Positions 42,943-52,000 of a stretch of 55,159 nucleotides of DNA are shown one piece after another. Every line of letters starts with the position of its first letter. The stretch's first letter is position 1. Both the position numbers and the translations under genes were made by a program. The notes beneath the pieces were generated by a model. The model was not told the DNA's origin. It worked only from the letters and a program-made list of their open reading frames with translations, and made no database searches. This stretch comes from a bacterium (GTDB lineage Bacteria > Armatimonadota > Abditibacteriia > Abditibacteriales > Abditibacteriaceae). Where the stretch lies: NCBI GenBank assembly GCA_004172935.1, contig SDZD01000044.1, forward strand, positions 1 through 55,159, in the 5' to 3' direction.

Positions 42943-43113
42943 ATGAAAAGCCGTCGTTTCCTACTCGCCTTATTAGTTGCTGGCACCGCCCTATCGGGGA
43001 CTATGCACGCAATGGCTGCACCTATAAAGTCGTCTGACCTCACGGCAGACAAAAATGATCCCCCGCGTCCAAAGCCCAAACCAGGCCCACGTGATGGCGA
43101 TGATCGCCAATAA
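42943..43113 (+). CDS. Small exported proline-rich peptide
   Basis: A 56-codon gene starts at ATG 42943, preceded by GAGAGAAG. A signal peptide (MKSRRFLLALLVAGTALSGT, cleaved near HAMAAP) is followed by a mature peptide of only about 30 residues ending PPRPKPKPGPRDGDDRQ, which is Pro/Lys-rich then acidic. A strong terminator follows directly. The frame continues upstream to 42856, but that would precede the signal peptide with about 29 charged residues and overlap the divergent gene. The function is unknown; the small size, export signal and own terminator argue that it is real. Confidence 0.65.
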   Translation: MKSRRFLLALLVAGTALSGTMHAMAAPIKSSDLTADKNDPPRPKPKPGPRDGDDRQ

Positions 43114-43154
43114 ATAAAAGCCCGATTTCATCAGAAATCGGGCTTTTATTTTTT
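43114..43154. terminator. Strong terminator shared by convergent genes
   Basis: AAAAGCCCGATTTC pairs with GAAATCGGGCTTTT around ATCA, followed by ATTTTTT on the plus strand; A/T-runs flank the stem on both sides. It ends the peptide gene and can end the converging gene that stops at 43164. Confidence 0.9.
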
Positions 43155-43163
43155 CGCACACAC

Positions 43164-44138
43164 CTATGGCTTCCAGAGAATATCTTTCAGTTTGTCTTTT
43201 GTGAGGGCCGAGACATGTCCATCGGCAAAACAGATGAGTGTTTTATCGTCGAAACGGAAGTTCAGATGCTCGCTATCAAGAGCCGAACCATCATAGAACA
43301 ACACAGTGCGCGCAGGTTCGTTGATAGCTGCCAATGATGTCTTACTGAGGTTATCGTTGAAGTGCCACTTCGCATCTTTAGTACTCGCGATGATGAAGAG
43401 AGATTTGCTCTTTACATAGGGCAGCAAAGCACGGTCGTGGGCGGCATCGTCGAAGGCATATATCTCGTCGTAGTCCTGCACAAACTGCATGGCCCCCAAG
43501 CCCAGTTGTTTCAGTTGGCCGATAGCGCTCTGTTGGCGAATAATCGGTAGTAAGCGCGGGTCGCGTAGCGAGAGAGTGGCCGCCAATGAGAGCGGAGGGA
43601 GCGTATGGAACGACTTGGCAAGAACTTCTTCCGTGGAAAGCGGCACTACACGCCAAATCTTTTTGATTTCGGGCGGAAAGGGGAGGGGGTTAGCTTCGTG
43701 GCGGAGGCGAAGTGTGTATGTGATGCGTTCGCCCGCCGGAACGGGGCGCCCTTGCCCATTGCGTGACTCACGGTGAGCCGACACAGTTACGGTCGCCTCC
43801 TCTTCCGTTGATTCGTCCACAATGATGTCATCGACTTTCAGGTTTTGAGCGGTATTGAATGGGTAGGCATTGCGTAGGATGTCCACCCACTCCTCATCAC
43901 CATAATAACCGTAATGAGCGCCCGCAACAGCTATGGACAAATATAATTCGTTGCTGCTGATGAGCGCGCCCATAAAGGAGCGGGCCGCATTCGCAGGTGT
44001 ATCCCATGAGAAATTGATGGGCTGAATCCCCTCTGCTTCGGGAGGATTTTTTCCCATCCCCGCGACGTTGGGGTCGGGCTGAGCAAAGGCGACGCAGCAA
44101 ATTAAGAGGGGTAAGGCGGTGAGGAAAAGGCGCTTCAT
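43164..44138 (-). CDS. Exported protein with DUF1559-like module but no pilin helix (copy 1)
   Basis: This 324-residue protein starts at ATG 44138 with a conventional signal peptide (MKRLFLTALPLLICCVAFAQ). The N-terminal half (about 35-190) is an NTF2/DUF4878-like alpha+beta domain. The second half repeats pseudopilin landmarks: GQLKQLGLGAMQFVQDYDE matches NLKQLGIMMMQYTQDYDE of the prepilin at 5291-6130, and LICFADGHVSALTKDKLK matches its late ADGH motif. So a DUF1559-like globular module is carried without FTLIE or the transmembrane helix. The function is unknown. A CGATTTTAACACGG element (44144-44157) lies 5 bases before the start. Confidence 0.82.
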   Translation of the reverse strand: MKRLFLTALPLLICCVAFAQPDPNVAGMGKNPPEAEGIQPINFSWDTPANAARSFMGALISSNELYLSIAVAGAHYGYYGDEEWVDILRNAYPFNTAQNLKVDDIIVDESTEEEATVTVSAHRESRNGQGRPVPAGERITYTLRLRHEANPLPFPPEIKKIWRVVPLSTEEVLAKSFHTLPPLSLAATLSLRDPRLLPIIRQQSAIGQLKQLGLGAMQFVQDYDEIYAFDDAAHDRALLPYVKSKSLFIIASTKDAKWHFNDNLSKTSLAAINEPARTVLFYDGSALDSEHLNFRFDDKTLICFADGHVSALTKDKLKDILWKP

Positions 44139-44143
44139 TGGTT

Positions 44144-44157
44144 CGATTTTAACACGG
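44144..44157 (-). promoter_or_regulatory. Duplicated promoter element, copy 1
   Basis: On the minus strand CCGTGTTAAAATCG contains TAAAAT, a good -10 match, with 7 nt between it and the ATG at 44138. An identical 14-mer precedes the paralogue. The spacing would put the transcription start at or next to the start codon. Confidence 0.5.
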
Positions 44158-44169
44158 CGCGGGAGCACT

Positions 44170-45171
44170 TCAAACAACGAGTTTCCCCACATCCAGTGGT
44201 TTCCAAATCAGGTCATTGAGTTGATCTTTTGCGACAGAGGCGACATGGCCATCGGCGAAGCCGATGAGGGTTTTGTCATCGAAGCGGAAGTTCAAATGCT
44301 CGCTATCGGGCGCCGAACCGTCGTAGAACAAAACGGTGCGAGAGGTATCTTTCAGGAGCGGGAACGATTTTTCAGTCAGGTTATCGTTGAAGTGCCACTT
44401 TTCATCTTTGGTGCCCGCGATGGTGTAGAGGGAATCTTTTTTGAGATACGGGCGCAAGGCTCGTTCATGACCGCTATCATCGAAGGCAAAATACCCATCG
44501 TAATCCTGAACAAATTGAAGCGCCCCCAGAGCCAGCTGCTTGAGTTGGCCCATGCCGCGCTGACGGCGTAGAAACGGAAGAAGAGATGGATCGCGAACAG
44601 CGAGGGTCGCCGAGAGTTGCAGCGGGGGCAACTCGTGCAAGGGTTTGGAGAGGATTTCTTCGTTAGTGAGGGGAATAGTGCGCCAGATGGCCTGCGGAAC
44701 GCCAAAACCGGGGGCGAGTGGGTTGATTTCGCGGCGCAGTTGCAGTGTGTAAGGCACAGATTTCCCTTGTTGCATAGGGAGTTGGTCGCCGTTTCGAAAT
44801 TCCTGATGGGCCGTTACTGTGACGGTGGCCTCATCATCGGTTTGTGCATCCACTTTGATGGATTCCACTTTCAAATTCTTCGCCGCATTGAAGGAATAAA
44901 TATCGCGGTAGACCTCATCCCACTCATCGCCACCATAGAAGCCAACGCGCGCACCAGCGACGGCCACAGACAGGTTCAACTCCGAATTATCAGACAGGGC
45001 GTTAATGAAATAACGAGCACTTTTTTCAGGTGTGTCGAGCTTAGTCAGCGGCGACGGAAGACGCCGCGCCTCAGGAGGGTTAGTGAACATTCCGATGGCG
45101 TTGGGATCGGGTTGAGCAAATGCGGTCGCACACGATAACAGTGAGAGAATTGGCAACAGAATGCGATACAC
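44170..45171 (-). CDS. Exported protein with DUF1559-like module but no pilin helix (copy 2)
   Basis: This 333-residue tandem paralogue of 43164-44138 probably starts at GTG 45171, with a signal peptide MYRILLPILSLLSCATAFA. The same order of landmarks follows: QPDPNAIGMFTNPPEA, ELNLSVAVAGARVGFYGGDEW, PLTNEEILSKPLHELPPLQL, GQLKQLALGALQFVQDYDG, HLNFRFDDKTLIGFADGHV. The same 14-bp element, CGATTTTAACACGG, lies 4 bases before its start (45176-45189). The two genes therefore seem to have duplicated together with their promoters and may be expressed as separate leaderless mRNAs. Confidence 0.82.
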   Translation of the reverse strand: MYRILLPILSLLSCATAFAQPDPNAIGMFTNPPEARRLPSPLTKLDTPEKSARYFINALSDNSELNLSVAVAGARVGFYGGDEWDEVYRDIYSFNAAKNLKVESIKVDAQTDDEATVTVTAHQEFRNGDQLPMQQGKSVPYTLQLRREINPLAPGFGVPQAIWRTIPLTNEEILSKPLHELPPLQLSATLAVRDPSLLPFLRRQRGMGQLKQLALGALQFVQDYDGYFAFDDSGHERALRPYLKKDSLYTIAGTKDEKWHFNDNLTEKSFPLLKDTSRTVLFYDGSAPDSEHLNFRFDDKTLIGFADGHVASVAKDQLNDLIWKPLDVGKLVV

Positions 45172-45175
45172 AACC

Positions 45176-45189
45176 CGATTTTAACACGG
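45176..45189 (-). promoter_or_regulatory. Duplicated promoter element, copy 2
   Basis: The same 14-mer, CCGTGTTAAAATCG, lies on the minus strand with 6 nt between its TAAAAT and the GTG at 45171. No Shine-Dalgarno sequence is needed or visible, in line with a leaderless message. Confidence 0.5.
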
Positions 45190-45230
45190 TGAGGCGGCAC
45201 TTTATTAGCTAAAGGGTATAGCGGACATTT

Positions 45231-46511
45231 ATGGAGCAGGAAAACACCAGAAATTCGCAGAACGAAGCCGAAAACAGCGATATTTCGCGCCGTGATTTGA
45301 TTCGGCTGGCCGGAAGCGCGGCTTTAGTGGCTGGAACAGCCAGTGCCGCCGGAGCGGCGCCGCTGGCGGGCGTTGCTGCGACCATTCCCGCCCGACCCGC
45401 GGGGCGCCCTGCGCCCAAACTTTCGGAACCATTGCCTCGTCCTGATGATGGGCGGGTAGGTTTTGCCGTAGTGGGTGTAGGGAAACTCACTGTCAATCAG
45501 ATTTTGCCAGCGCTTGTTAATTCGCAAAAATCCAAGCTGGTGGCGCTGGTATCGGGCGACCGCGCCAAGGCGGAGCACGTAGGGCGCGACTATAACTTGA
45601 CAACGAAGGATATTTATACCTACGACACCTTCGACCAGATTAAGTCGAACCCCGACATCAAAGTCGTATACGTGGTGACGCCGAACTCGCTGCATAAGCC
45701 GTTCGTTGACCGAGCGGCGCGAGCAAGGAAACACGTGTTGTGCGAGAAGCCATTCGCCCCCAACTCGGCGGACTGCCGCGCCATGATTGCGACTTGTAAA
45801 GCGGCGGGCGTCAAGTTGATGGTCGCGTATCGGGCGCATTACGAGCCGTTCAATTTGGAGGCGATTCGGCGCTGTCGTTCGGGCGAGTACGGAAAAATGA
45901 TCGCGATTGTCGCCGATCATGGGCGACCAGTGGATTTGCAAGACCCCGCCGACCAGTGGCGTATCAAAAAAGCGCTTTCGGGCGGTGGGCCGCTCCCCGA
46001 CATCGGCATTTACTCTCTGAACGCCTGTCGCTACCTGACGGGGCAGGAGCCAACCGAAATTCAGGCGATGTGGACGCAGCCGAAAGACAACCCGAAATTT
46101 GCCGAAGTCGAGCAATCGGTTGTGTGGACGATGCGCTTTCCTAATGGAGTTCTAGCCACCTGCACGACTTCCTACGATTATCAGGAGACGAAGCGCTACC
46201 GGGTGCTTTTCGAGAAGGGTTGGCTTGAACTTGACCCGGCCACCGATTACTACAAGCACAACATGACAGTGGAGCGCGCTATTTCGCCGCGTGGCATGAA
46301 AGTTCCTTCCGATGTCGTTGAGTACAACGCAGTGACGGAGCAAATCCCTATCAGCGAAAAAGACCAATTCGCGCTGATGATGGATCACATGAGCGACTGC
46401 GTGCTTAACAACAAAACACCCAAGACACCCGGTGAAGAAGGACTTCGCGATATTGAACTCATTGAGGCAATTTATCGAGCGGCTCGCACTGGACAACTAC
46501 AGAAGGTTTAA
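45231..46511 (+). CDS. Tat-exported Gfo/Idh/MocA oxidoreductase (glucose-fructose oxidoreductase type)
   Basis: This 426-residue protein has a twin-arginine signal (SRRDLIRLAGSAALVAGTA) and a Pro/Ala linker. The Rossmann fold begins VGFAVVGVGKLTVNQILPAL, and the catalytic motif is CEKPFAPNSADC. The substrate domain contains ADQWRIKKALSGGGPLPDIG and a C-terminal helix. Periplasmic enzymes of this type carry tightly bound NADP and interconvert sugars such as glucose and fructose. Export by Tat fits folding with cofactor in the cytoplasm. A small NTF2-like protein follows 5 nt later in the same operon. Confidence 0.92.
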   Translation: MEQENTRNSQNEAENSDISRRDLIRLAGSAALVAGTASAAGAAPLAGVAATIPARPAGRPAPKLSEPLPRPDDGRVGFAVVGVGKLTVNQILPALVNSQKSKLVALVSGDRAKAEHVGRDYNLTTKDIYTYDTFDQIKSNPDIKVVYVVTPNSLHKPFVDRAARARKHVLCEKPFAPNSADCRAMIATCKAAGVKLMVAYRAHYEPFNLEAIRRCRSGEYGKMIAIVADHGRPVDLQDPADQWRIKKALSGGGPLPDIGIYSLNACRYLTGQEPTEIQAMWTQPKDNPKFAEVEQSVVWTMRFPNGVLATCTTSYDYQETKRYRVLFEKGWLELDPATDYYKHNMTVERAISPRGMKVPSDVVEYNAVTEQIPISEKDQFALMMDHMSDCVLNNKTPKTPGEEGLRDIELIEAIYRAARTGQLQKV

Positions 46512-46516
46512 ATCTC

Positions 46517-46927
46517 ATGGAACAATCTCAAATCAAATCCAAAGCAAAAGAGTTCATTGATGCTTTGCGCACACTGGAAAACGGTACGTTAGACGATGTG
46601 GGGCAACTGGCCGTGCTGTTCGCCAACGATGCAACGCTTACCAATTCGGCCCTCGACAGCAAAGACAAACAAATGGAAGGACAGGACGAGATTCTGCAAT
46701 TCTGGACGCAGTACAAAGAGACGTTAGGCGACGCAGTATCCAACTTCCACCACATCACTTTGTCTGAAGATGCGGCGGGGCTGTTCTGGACGACAGAAGG
46801 CACCAACCCAACCGGGGATAAAGTGCATTATCATGGCTCCACCCTGTTGGTGTTTAACCCCGAAGGCACGATTCAGTTCTTTCGCGGCTACTACAACACT
46901 CGCGAATTGACGCTTAAGGGCGGCTAA
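46517..46927 (+). CDS. NTF2-like (SnoaL-type) small protein
   Basis: This 136-residue cone-shaped alpha+beta fold is typical of NTF2-like proteins: an N-terminal helix (SKAKEFIDALRTLENGTLDD), LAVLFANDATLTNSALD, GQDEILQFWTQYKETLG and strands LFWTTEGTN and STLLVFNPEGTIQFFRGYY. It has no signal peptide. Such proteins may be enzymes or binding subunits; the partner is not evident. It lies 5 nt downstream of the Tat-exported oxidoreductase and before a terminator. Confidence 0.82.
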   Translation: MEQSQIKSKAKEFIDALRTLENGTLDDVGQLAVLFANDATLTNSALDSKDKQMEGQDEILQFWTQYKETLGDAVSNFHHITLSEDAAGLFWTTEGTNPTGDKVHYHGSTLLVFNPEGTIQFFRGYYNTRELTLKGG

Positions 46928-46945
46928 TTGAGGGGAAACATAAAT

Positions 46946-46980
46946 GGTCGCGGGGAGAAATTCTCTCCGCGACCTTTTCG
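46946..46980. terminator. Terminator between convergent operon and purB
   Basis: GGTCGCGGGGAGAA pairs with TTCTCTCCGCGACC (one mismatch), followed by TTTTCGTGTTTTT on the plus strand. Confidence 0.8.
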
Positions 46981-46985
46981 TGTTT

Positions 46986-48356
46986 TTAGCTGTTGAGTAT
47001 GTCGCGGGCCAGTTGCGGCGCGAGGCCGATGTAGCTGGCGGGCGTGAGTTCGAGCAATCTTTTTTCTTCGGCTTCGGGAAGGCCAAGTGAGAGGATGAAC
47101 TCGCGGATGGTTTCGGCATTCATCTGGGCGCCGCGCGTTAGCTCTTTGAGCTTTTCGTAGGGATTCTCGTGGCCGAGTTTGCGCATCACGGTTTGGATGG
47201 GTTCGGCCAACACTTCCCAGGCGTTATTCAGGTCGTCGGCGAGCTTTTTCTCGTTGAGTTCGAGCTTGTTGAGGCCGCGCGTAAGCGCAACGAGAGCGAG
47301 CAGCGAGTGGCCGATACCGACGCCGAGGTTACGGAGTGCGCTGGAATCGCTGAGGTCGCGCTGAAGACGCGAAATCGCCAATTTTTCGGAGAGGTGCCCC
47401 AGCATGGCATTCGAGAGGCCGAGGTTGGCTTCGGCGTTCTCGAAGTCGATGGGGTTAACCTTGTGCGGCATGGTCGAGCTGCCGACTTCGCCCGCAATGA
47501 CTTTTTGCTTGAAGTAGCCGAGCGAGATGTAAGTCCAGATGTCGCGCGAGAAATCGAGAGCGATAGAATTGAAGCGCGCGAGGGAATCGAACAGTTCGGC
47601 GATATAGTCGTGCGACTCGATTTGCGTGGTGAGCGGGTTGTAATCGAGACCGAGCGATTCGACGAAGTCGCGGGCGATCTGCGGCCAATCGGCGTCGGGG
47701 AAGGCCGAAACGTGTGCGTTGAAGTTACCAACGGCGCCGTTGATTTTGCCGAGATATTCCTGATCGAGAATCTGGCTCAGTTGGCGGTTCCAGCGGGCGA
47801 CGAAGACCATGAGTTCTTTGCCGACTGTGGTGGGCGAGGCGGTTTGGCCGTGGGTGCGAGCCAACATGGGCACTTCGACCCATTCGGTGGCGAGGTCGGC
47901 CACACGATTGACGACGGACAGGGCACGCTCAGACCAGACATCTTTAACGCCGCCTTGCAGCATGAGGGCGTGCGACAGGTTGTTGATGTCTTCGGAGGTG
48001 CAAGCAAAGTGAATCCATTCGAGTTCGGATTCGAGCGAGGTACCTTTGAGTTTCTCCTTCAGAAAATACTCGACGGCTTTTACATCGTGGTTGGTCGTCT
48101 TTTCAATGGCTTTGACGCGGGTGGCGTCTTCATCGGAGAAGTTAGCGCTGATGGAGCGCAACAGGCGAACTTCGTCGACGGTGAAGGCACGAACACGGTC
48201 AATGGCGGGCGTTTCGGCGAGAGTGAGCAACCACTCGATTTCGACGTGGACACGGAATTTAATGAGTCCCCATTCGGAAAAATAAGGTGTGAGCGGCTCG
48301 GCTTGAACAGCGTAGCGTCCATCGAGCGGCGAAATAGCGTGTAATGGTGTTGGCAT
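46986..48356 (-). CDS. purB: Adenylosuccinate lyase
   Basis: This 456-residue fumarase/aspartase-superfamily enzyme catalyses two steps of purine synthesis (SAICAR to AICAR, and adenylosuccinate to AMP). The start ATG 48356 gives the family opening LHAISPLDGRYAVQAEPLTP and the same length as E. coli PurB. Signatures are CTSEDINNLSHA, ARTHGQTASPTTVGKE, and the flexible loop GSSTMPHKVNPIDFENAEAN with its catalytic Ser. A longer in-frame start at 48404 is rejected. TAAAAT lies 7 nt before the ATG, suggesting a leaderless transcript. Confidence 0.97.
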   Translation of the reverse strand: MPTPLHAISPLDGRYAVQAEPLTPYFSEWGLIKFRVHVEIEWLLTLAETPAIDRVRAFTVDEVRLLRSISANFSDEDATRVKAIEKTTNHDVKAVEYFLKEKLKGTSLESELEWIHFACTSEDINNLSHALMLQGGVKDVWSERALSVVNRVADLATEWVEVPMLARTHGQTASPTTVGKELMVFVARWNRQLSQILDQEYLGKINGAVGNFNAHVSAFPDADWPQIARDFVESLGLDYNPLTTQIESHDYIAELFDSLARFNSIALDFSRDIWTYISLGYFKQKVIAGEVGSSTMPHKVNPIDFENAEANLGLSNAMLGHLSEKLAISRLQRDLSDSSALRNLGVGIGHSLLALVALTRGLNKLELNEKKLADDLNNAWEVLAEPIQTVMRKLGHENPYEKLKELTRGAQMNAETIREFILSLGLPEAEEKRLLELTPASYIGLAPQLARDILNS

Positions 48357-48412
48357 TTGGAAGATTTTAAAGTCTGATGAGTTCTCGGTAGTTGCGGTCG
48401 CCAATCAGCAAT

Positions 48413-49010
48413 ATCCCTTCCCCCGACTAAAGCCGGGGGCTACATAACGCTTCGCGTTAACAGCCCGCCTACGCGGGCAAAGCGCCTCACCATGAGTTCA
48501 TCTTTTTGAAGGGGGCAGTTCTAACTGAGATTTGATTGTACCATTTGCGTGGTGTTCTTTCTGGCTGTTGACATAAGCGATGATTTTGGGTTTATCCCAA
48601 CGGGAGACAGAAAAGGCTGAATAGTCGCCTTGCCACTGAAAATGACCGCCGAACCATTTTTGCTGATTGACCACAAATGACGAAGAGCCTTTTATTTCGC
48701 CGATAAAGACGGCGGGAGCGATAATTGGCTTGAGTCCCACGAGTAAATGGAGGTGATTACCTGTCCCCCCCAAGGCGAGGACTGACGCCTCTAGACGAGT
48801 TGCTTCGTGACAAATTTGGGCATATAAAGGGCGCTCCCATGTCTCGTCGATCATATCGATTCGATCCCAAGTGGCCCAAACGAAATGTATGATTAGCGAA
48901 GTGTGGGGCATATCCTTATCTCGATGTTCGCGAAGGCTGGGCGCCCGGCGAACGCCAGGGCACGTTGTCAGCGTAGCGGACTTATAGCCCCCGAATAAAT
49001 TCAGGGGAAT
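48413..49010. mobile_element. IS200/RAYT-type unit with flanking REP-like hairpins
   Basis: The transposase gene is flanked on the left by hairpins at about 48419-48478 (CCCCCGACTAAAGCCGGGGG, then AACGCTTCGCGTT, then GCCCGCCTACGCGGGC). On the right, at 48984-49008, is TAGCCCCCGAATAAATTCAG and its closing bases. The outer hairpins share GGGGGCTA in opposite orientation. That layout fits a REP-associated tyrosine transposase or an IS200-like element; target-site duplications were not identifiable. Confidence 0.65.
48498..48911 (-). CDS. REP-associated/IS200-type tyrosine transposase (TnpA, Y1 HUH family)
   Basis: This 137-residue protein has the Y1-transposase layout. It opens SLIIHFVWATWDRIDMID, has the HUH metal motif in GNHLHLLVGLKP, and the likely catalytic tyrosine in KPKIIAYVNSQKEHH. 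HFQWQGDYSAFSVS is typical of the IS200/REP-associated group. It cuts and joins single-stranded DNA at hairpins. The ORF looks intact. Short hairpin repeats lie on both sides, consistent with its being the resident enzyme that spreads them. Confidence 0.88.
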   Translation of the reverse strand: MPHTSLIIHFVWATWDRIDMIDETWERPLYAQICHEATRLEASVLALGGTGNHLHLLVGLKPIIAPAVFIGEIKGSSSFVVNQQKWFGGHFQWQGDYSAFSVSRWDKPKIIAYVNSQKEHHANGTIKSQLELPPSKR

Positions 49011-49014
49011 ACCA

Positions 49015-52000
49015 TTATCCGCTCAACCTCTTTTCGCGCTCGTCGGCGAGAGCTTCGACTATGATTTCGACGAGGCGCAAGAGTTGGGGAGCGCCCAGAG
49101 TACGGGTTTTGAGAGCCAGACCTTCCAACTTGCGGAGCGAGATGTGTTGTTCGGAGCGCTTGTCTTTTTCGCGGACGGCTTTTTCCATCGCTTTGAGGTC
49201 TTCGGGGGCGAAGGAGTCGCCGGGTTGGAGGCGCAGAAGCACTTCGTCGGGCGATTTGGTGATGGAGCGCAGGCGGGCGCGCAGCAGGTTGATACGGATT
49301 TTCAGGGTGCGGATGAGGTTGAAAGCGGGCGGAGGCAAGGGGCCGAAACGGTCGCGCAGTTCTTCCTGAATGGCGGTAACGTCTTCGATGCTGCGGGCGT
49401 TGGCCATCGAGCGGTAAAGGCGTAGGCGCTCGGCGTCATCTTTAACGTAGGTATCAGGCAAAAGGGCTGGAAGCGGCAGATCGGCTTCAGGTAACTCTTC
49501 GACGCGGGCCTGTCGGACGCGCTCACCGCGCGATTTGGCGACGGCTTCGGCGAGGAACTGCGAGTAGAGTTCCATACCAACTGCCGCGATGGTGCCGGAC
49601 TGTTTGAGGCCGAGGACATCGCCCGCGCCGCGAATTTCGAGGTCGCGCATGGCGATGCGGAAACCAGCGCCTAAGTCGGTGTTTTCCTGAAGGGCGGCAA
49701 AGCGGTCTTCGGCGTCTTTGGGCAGTTTTCCGCGCGAACCGTGGAAGAAATAGGCGTAAGCCTGACGCTGAGAGCGTCCGACGCGCCCACGCAACTGGTA
49801 CATCTGGGAGAGGCCGAGGCGGTCGGCGTTGTCGCAGATGATGGTGTTGGCGTTGGCGAGGTCGATACCGTTTTCGATGATGGTGGTAGCAAGCAGAACG
49901 TCGGTGCGGTGGTTGATGAAGTCGAGGAAGACCTGCTCTAATTCTTCGTCGCCCATTTGACCGTGGCCGACACCGATGCGGGCATTAGGGACCAGCTTTT
50001 GGATTTTTTCGGCGATAAGGCCGATGGTCTCGATGCGATTGTGGACGTAGTAGACCTGGCCTTCGCGCTCTAGTTCGCGCTCGATGGCGGCTTTGAGGAC
50101 GCCATCTTTGATTTGCATGACGTAGGTACGGACGGGAAGACGGCCCTGCGGCGGGTCGGTGATGAGCGAGATGCCGCGCAAGCCGCCGAGCGCCAGTTGC
50201 AGGGTACGCGGGATGGGGGTGGCGCTCATGCTGAGGATGTCGACTTCGGCGCGCAGTTCTTTGAGCCGTTCTTTTTGCAGGACGCCGAAGCGCTGCTCTT
50301 CATCGACTACCACGAGGCCGAGGTTGTGGAACTCGACATCGGCCTGGATGAGGCGATGAGTGCCGACGATGATGTCAACTGCGCCGTTTTTGACGGATTC
50401 GAGGACACGCTTAATTTCGGTCGCGGTTTTGAAGCGGGAGACGACTTCGATACGCACCGGATAGGCGCTCATGCGCTCGGAAAAGGTTTGATAGTGCTGC
50501 TGCGCCAAAACTGTGGTAGGGACTAGAATCGCGACCTGTCGGCCATCTTGCACGGCTTTGAAGGCGGCGCGGACGGCGACTTCGGTTTTGCCAAAGCCCA
50601 CGTCGCCGCAGACGAGGCGATCCATCGGGCGCGACTTCTCCATATCGACTTTGGCGTCTTTGATGGCCTGGAGCTGCGAGGCGGTTTCCTCAAAGGGGAA
50701 AGATGATTCCATTTCACGCTGCCACATGGAGTCGGGGGCGACAGGCTTTTTATGGGCCTTTTCGCGCGCGGCGTAGAGAACAGCGAGTTCCTGAGCGGCT
50801 TTGATGGCCTCTTCTTTGGCTTTTTGCTTGGCTTTCTCCCATACGCCGCCTTTGAGCGGAGTGAGTGAAGGGACAGCAGCTTCGGAGCCAAGATATTTCT
50901 GGACGCGGTCGAGTTGGGCGACCGGAACATACAAGCGGTCTTGCCCATCGTATTCGAGAGCGAGGTATTCGTTGATTGCGCCGCCGATTTCGCGTTGCAC
51001 GACGCCGCCGTAGCGAGCGATGCCGTGGTTGATGTGAACGATATAGTCGCCCTCTTGCAAGTCGCTGAAGCGGGCGAGGGGCGACGATTCGGTGGAGAAC
51101 TTGGTGGCGGCGAGCTTCTTTTTCTTGCGGTTGCGGGTGGAGACGCGCGGCTGGAAGGTTTGCCAACCGAACATTTCAACGTCGCACAAGATACTGGTGC
51201 TGCCCCAGCGGAAGCCCCCCGTCAGGCGATGGGGGAAGACCAACACCTGACCGCCTTCGGCGCGCGGGAGTTCGTCGATGAGGGCGACTTTACCGACTTT
51301 TTGATCGGCCAGGATTTCACGGACGCGGCGGGCGTGGCTGGTGGCGCAAACCAGAATATCGCCTTTGAACTGGGTGTCGCGCAGATAGGTGCCGAGTTGG
51401 GGCAGGTTACCGGCAAAAGCGGGCGGCATGTGGGCATCAAGGTCGATGTCGGCGCTTTCGTCGGCGGAGGCGCGCAGTTCGAAGCGCGTCCACTTGGCGG
51501 CGCGGGTCTGGAGTTCGCCCCAACCGCACAGCGATGGGGGCAGTGGCAGCACATCGTCGGCGTGGAATGCGGCGTTTTCTTCGAGCAAACGCGCGGTTTG
51601 GGAGGCGCTACGGTCGGGGTCGGCGAAAACGATGATGGCGCCTTCGGGGAGGTGGTCGAAGAGAGTAGGATGCTGGGGATAGAGCAAACCGCGATAGCGT
51701 TCGAGGCCACGAAAATAGATGCCGCCTTCGAGTTTGGCGATTTCGATTTCGGTTTTTTCCTTGAGGGCGCGGGCATCTTCGGGGAAGGCGCGCAGTTGGT
51801 GGAGGCGTTCGGCGAGGGCTTCCTTGACCTGCTCGGCGATTTCCTTTCCTTTGGTGATCGGCAGATAAAGCTCGCGCGGCGGGGTGAGGCGAATGGAGGG
51901 GAGCTTGGCGGTTGAGCGCTGGGAATCGAGGTCGAAGGAACGCAGCGAGTCGATTTCGTCGCCCCAAAGTTCGAGGCGGATAGGCTCACCGCCAGCGGGC

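Noticed and set aside
42852..43079. Upstream extension of the DUF2237 frame
   Set aside because: It would cross the divergent peptide gene, and the extra residues do not belong to the family.
47169..48344. Plus-strand open frame of 391 codons
   Set aside because: Antisense shadow of purB.
50914..51915. Plus-strand open frame of 333 codons
   Set aside because: Antisense shadow of mfd, whose motifs are continuous across the region.
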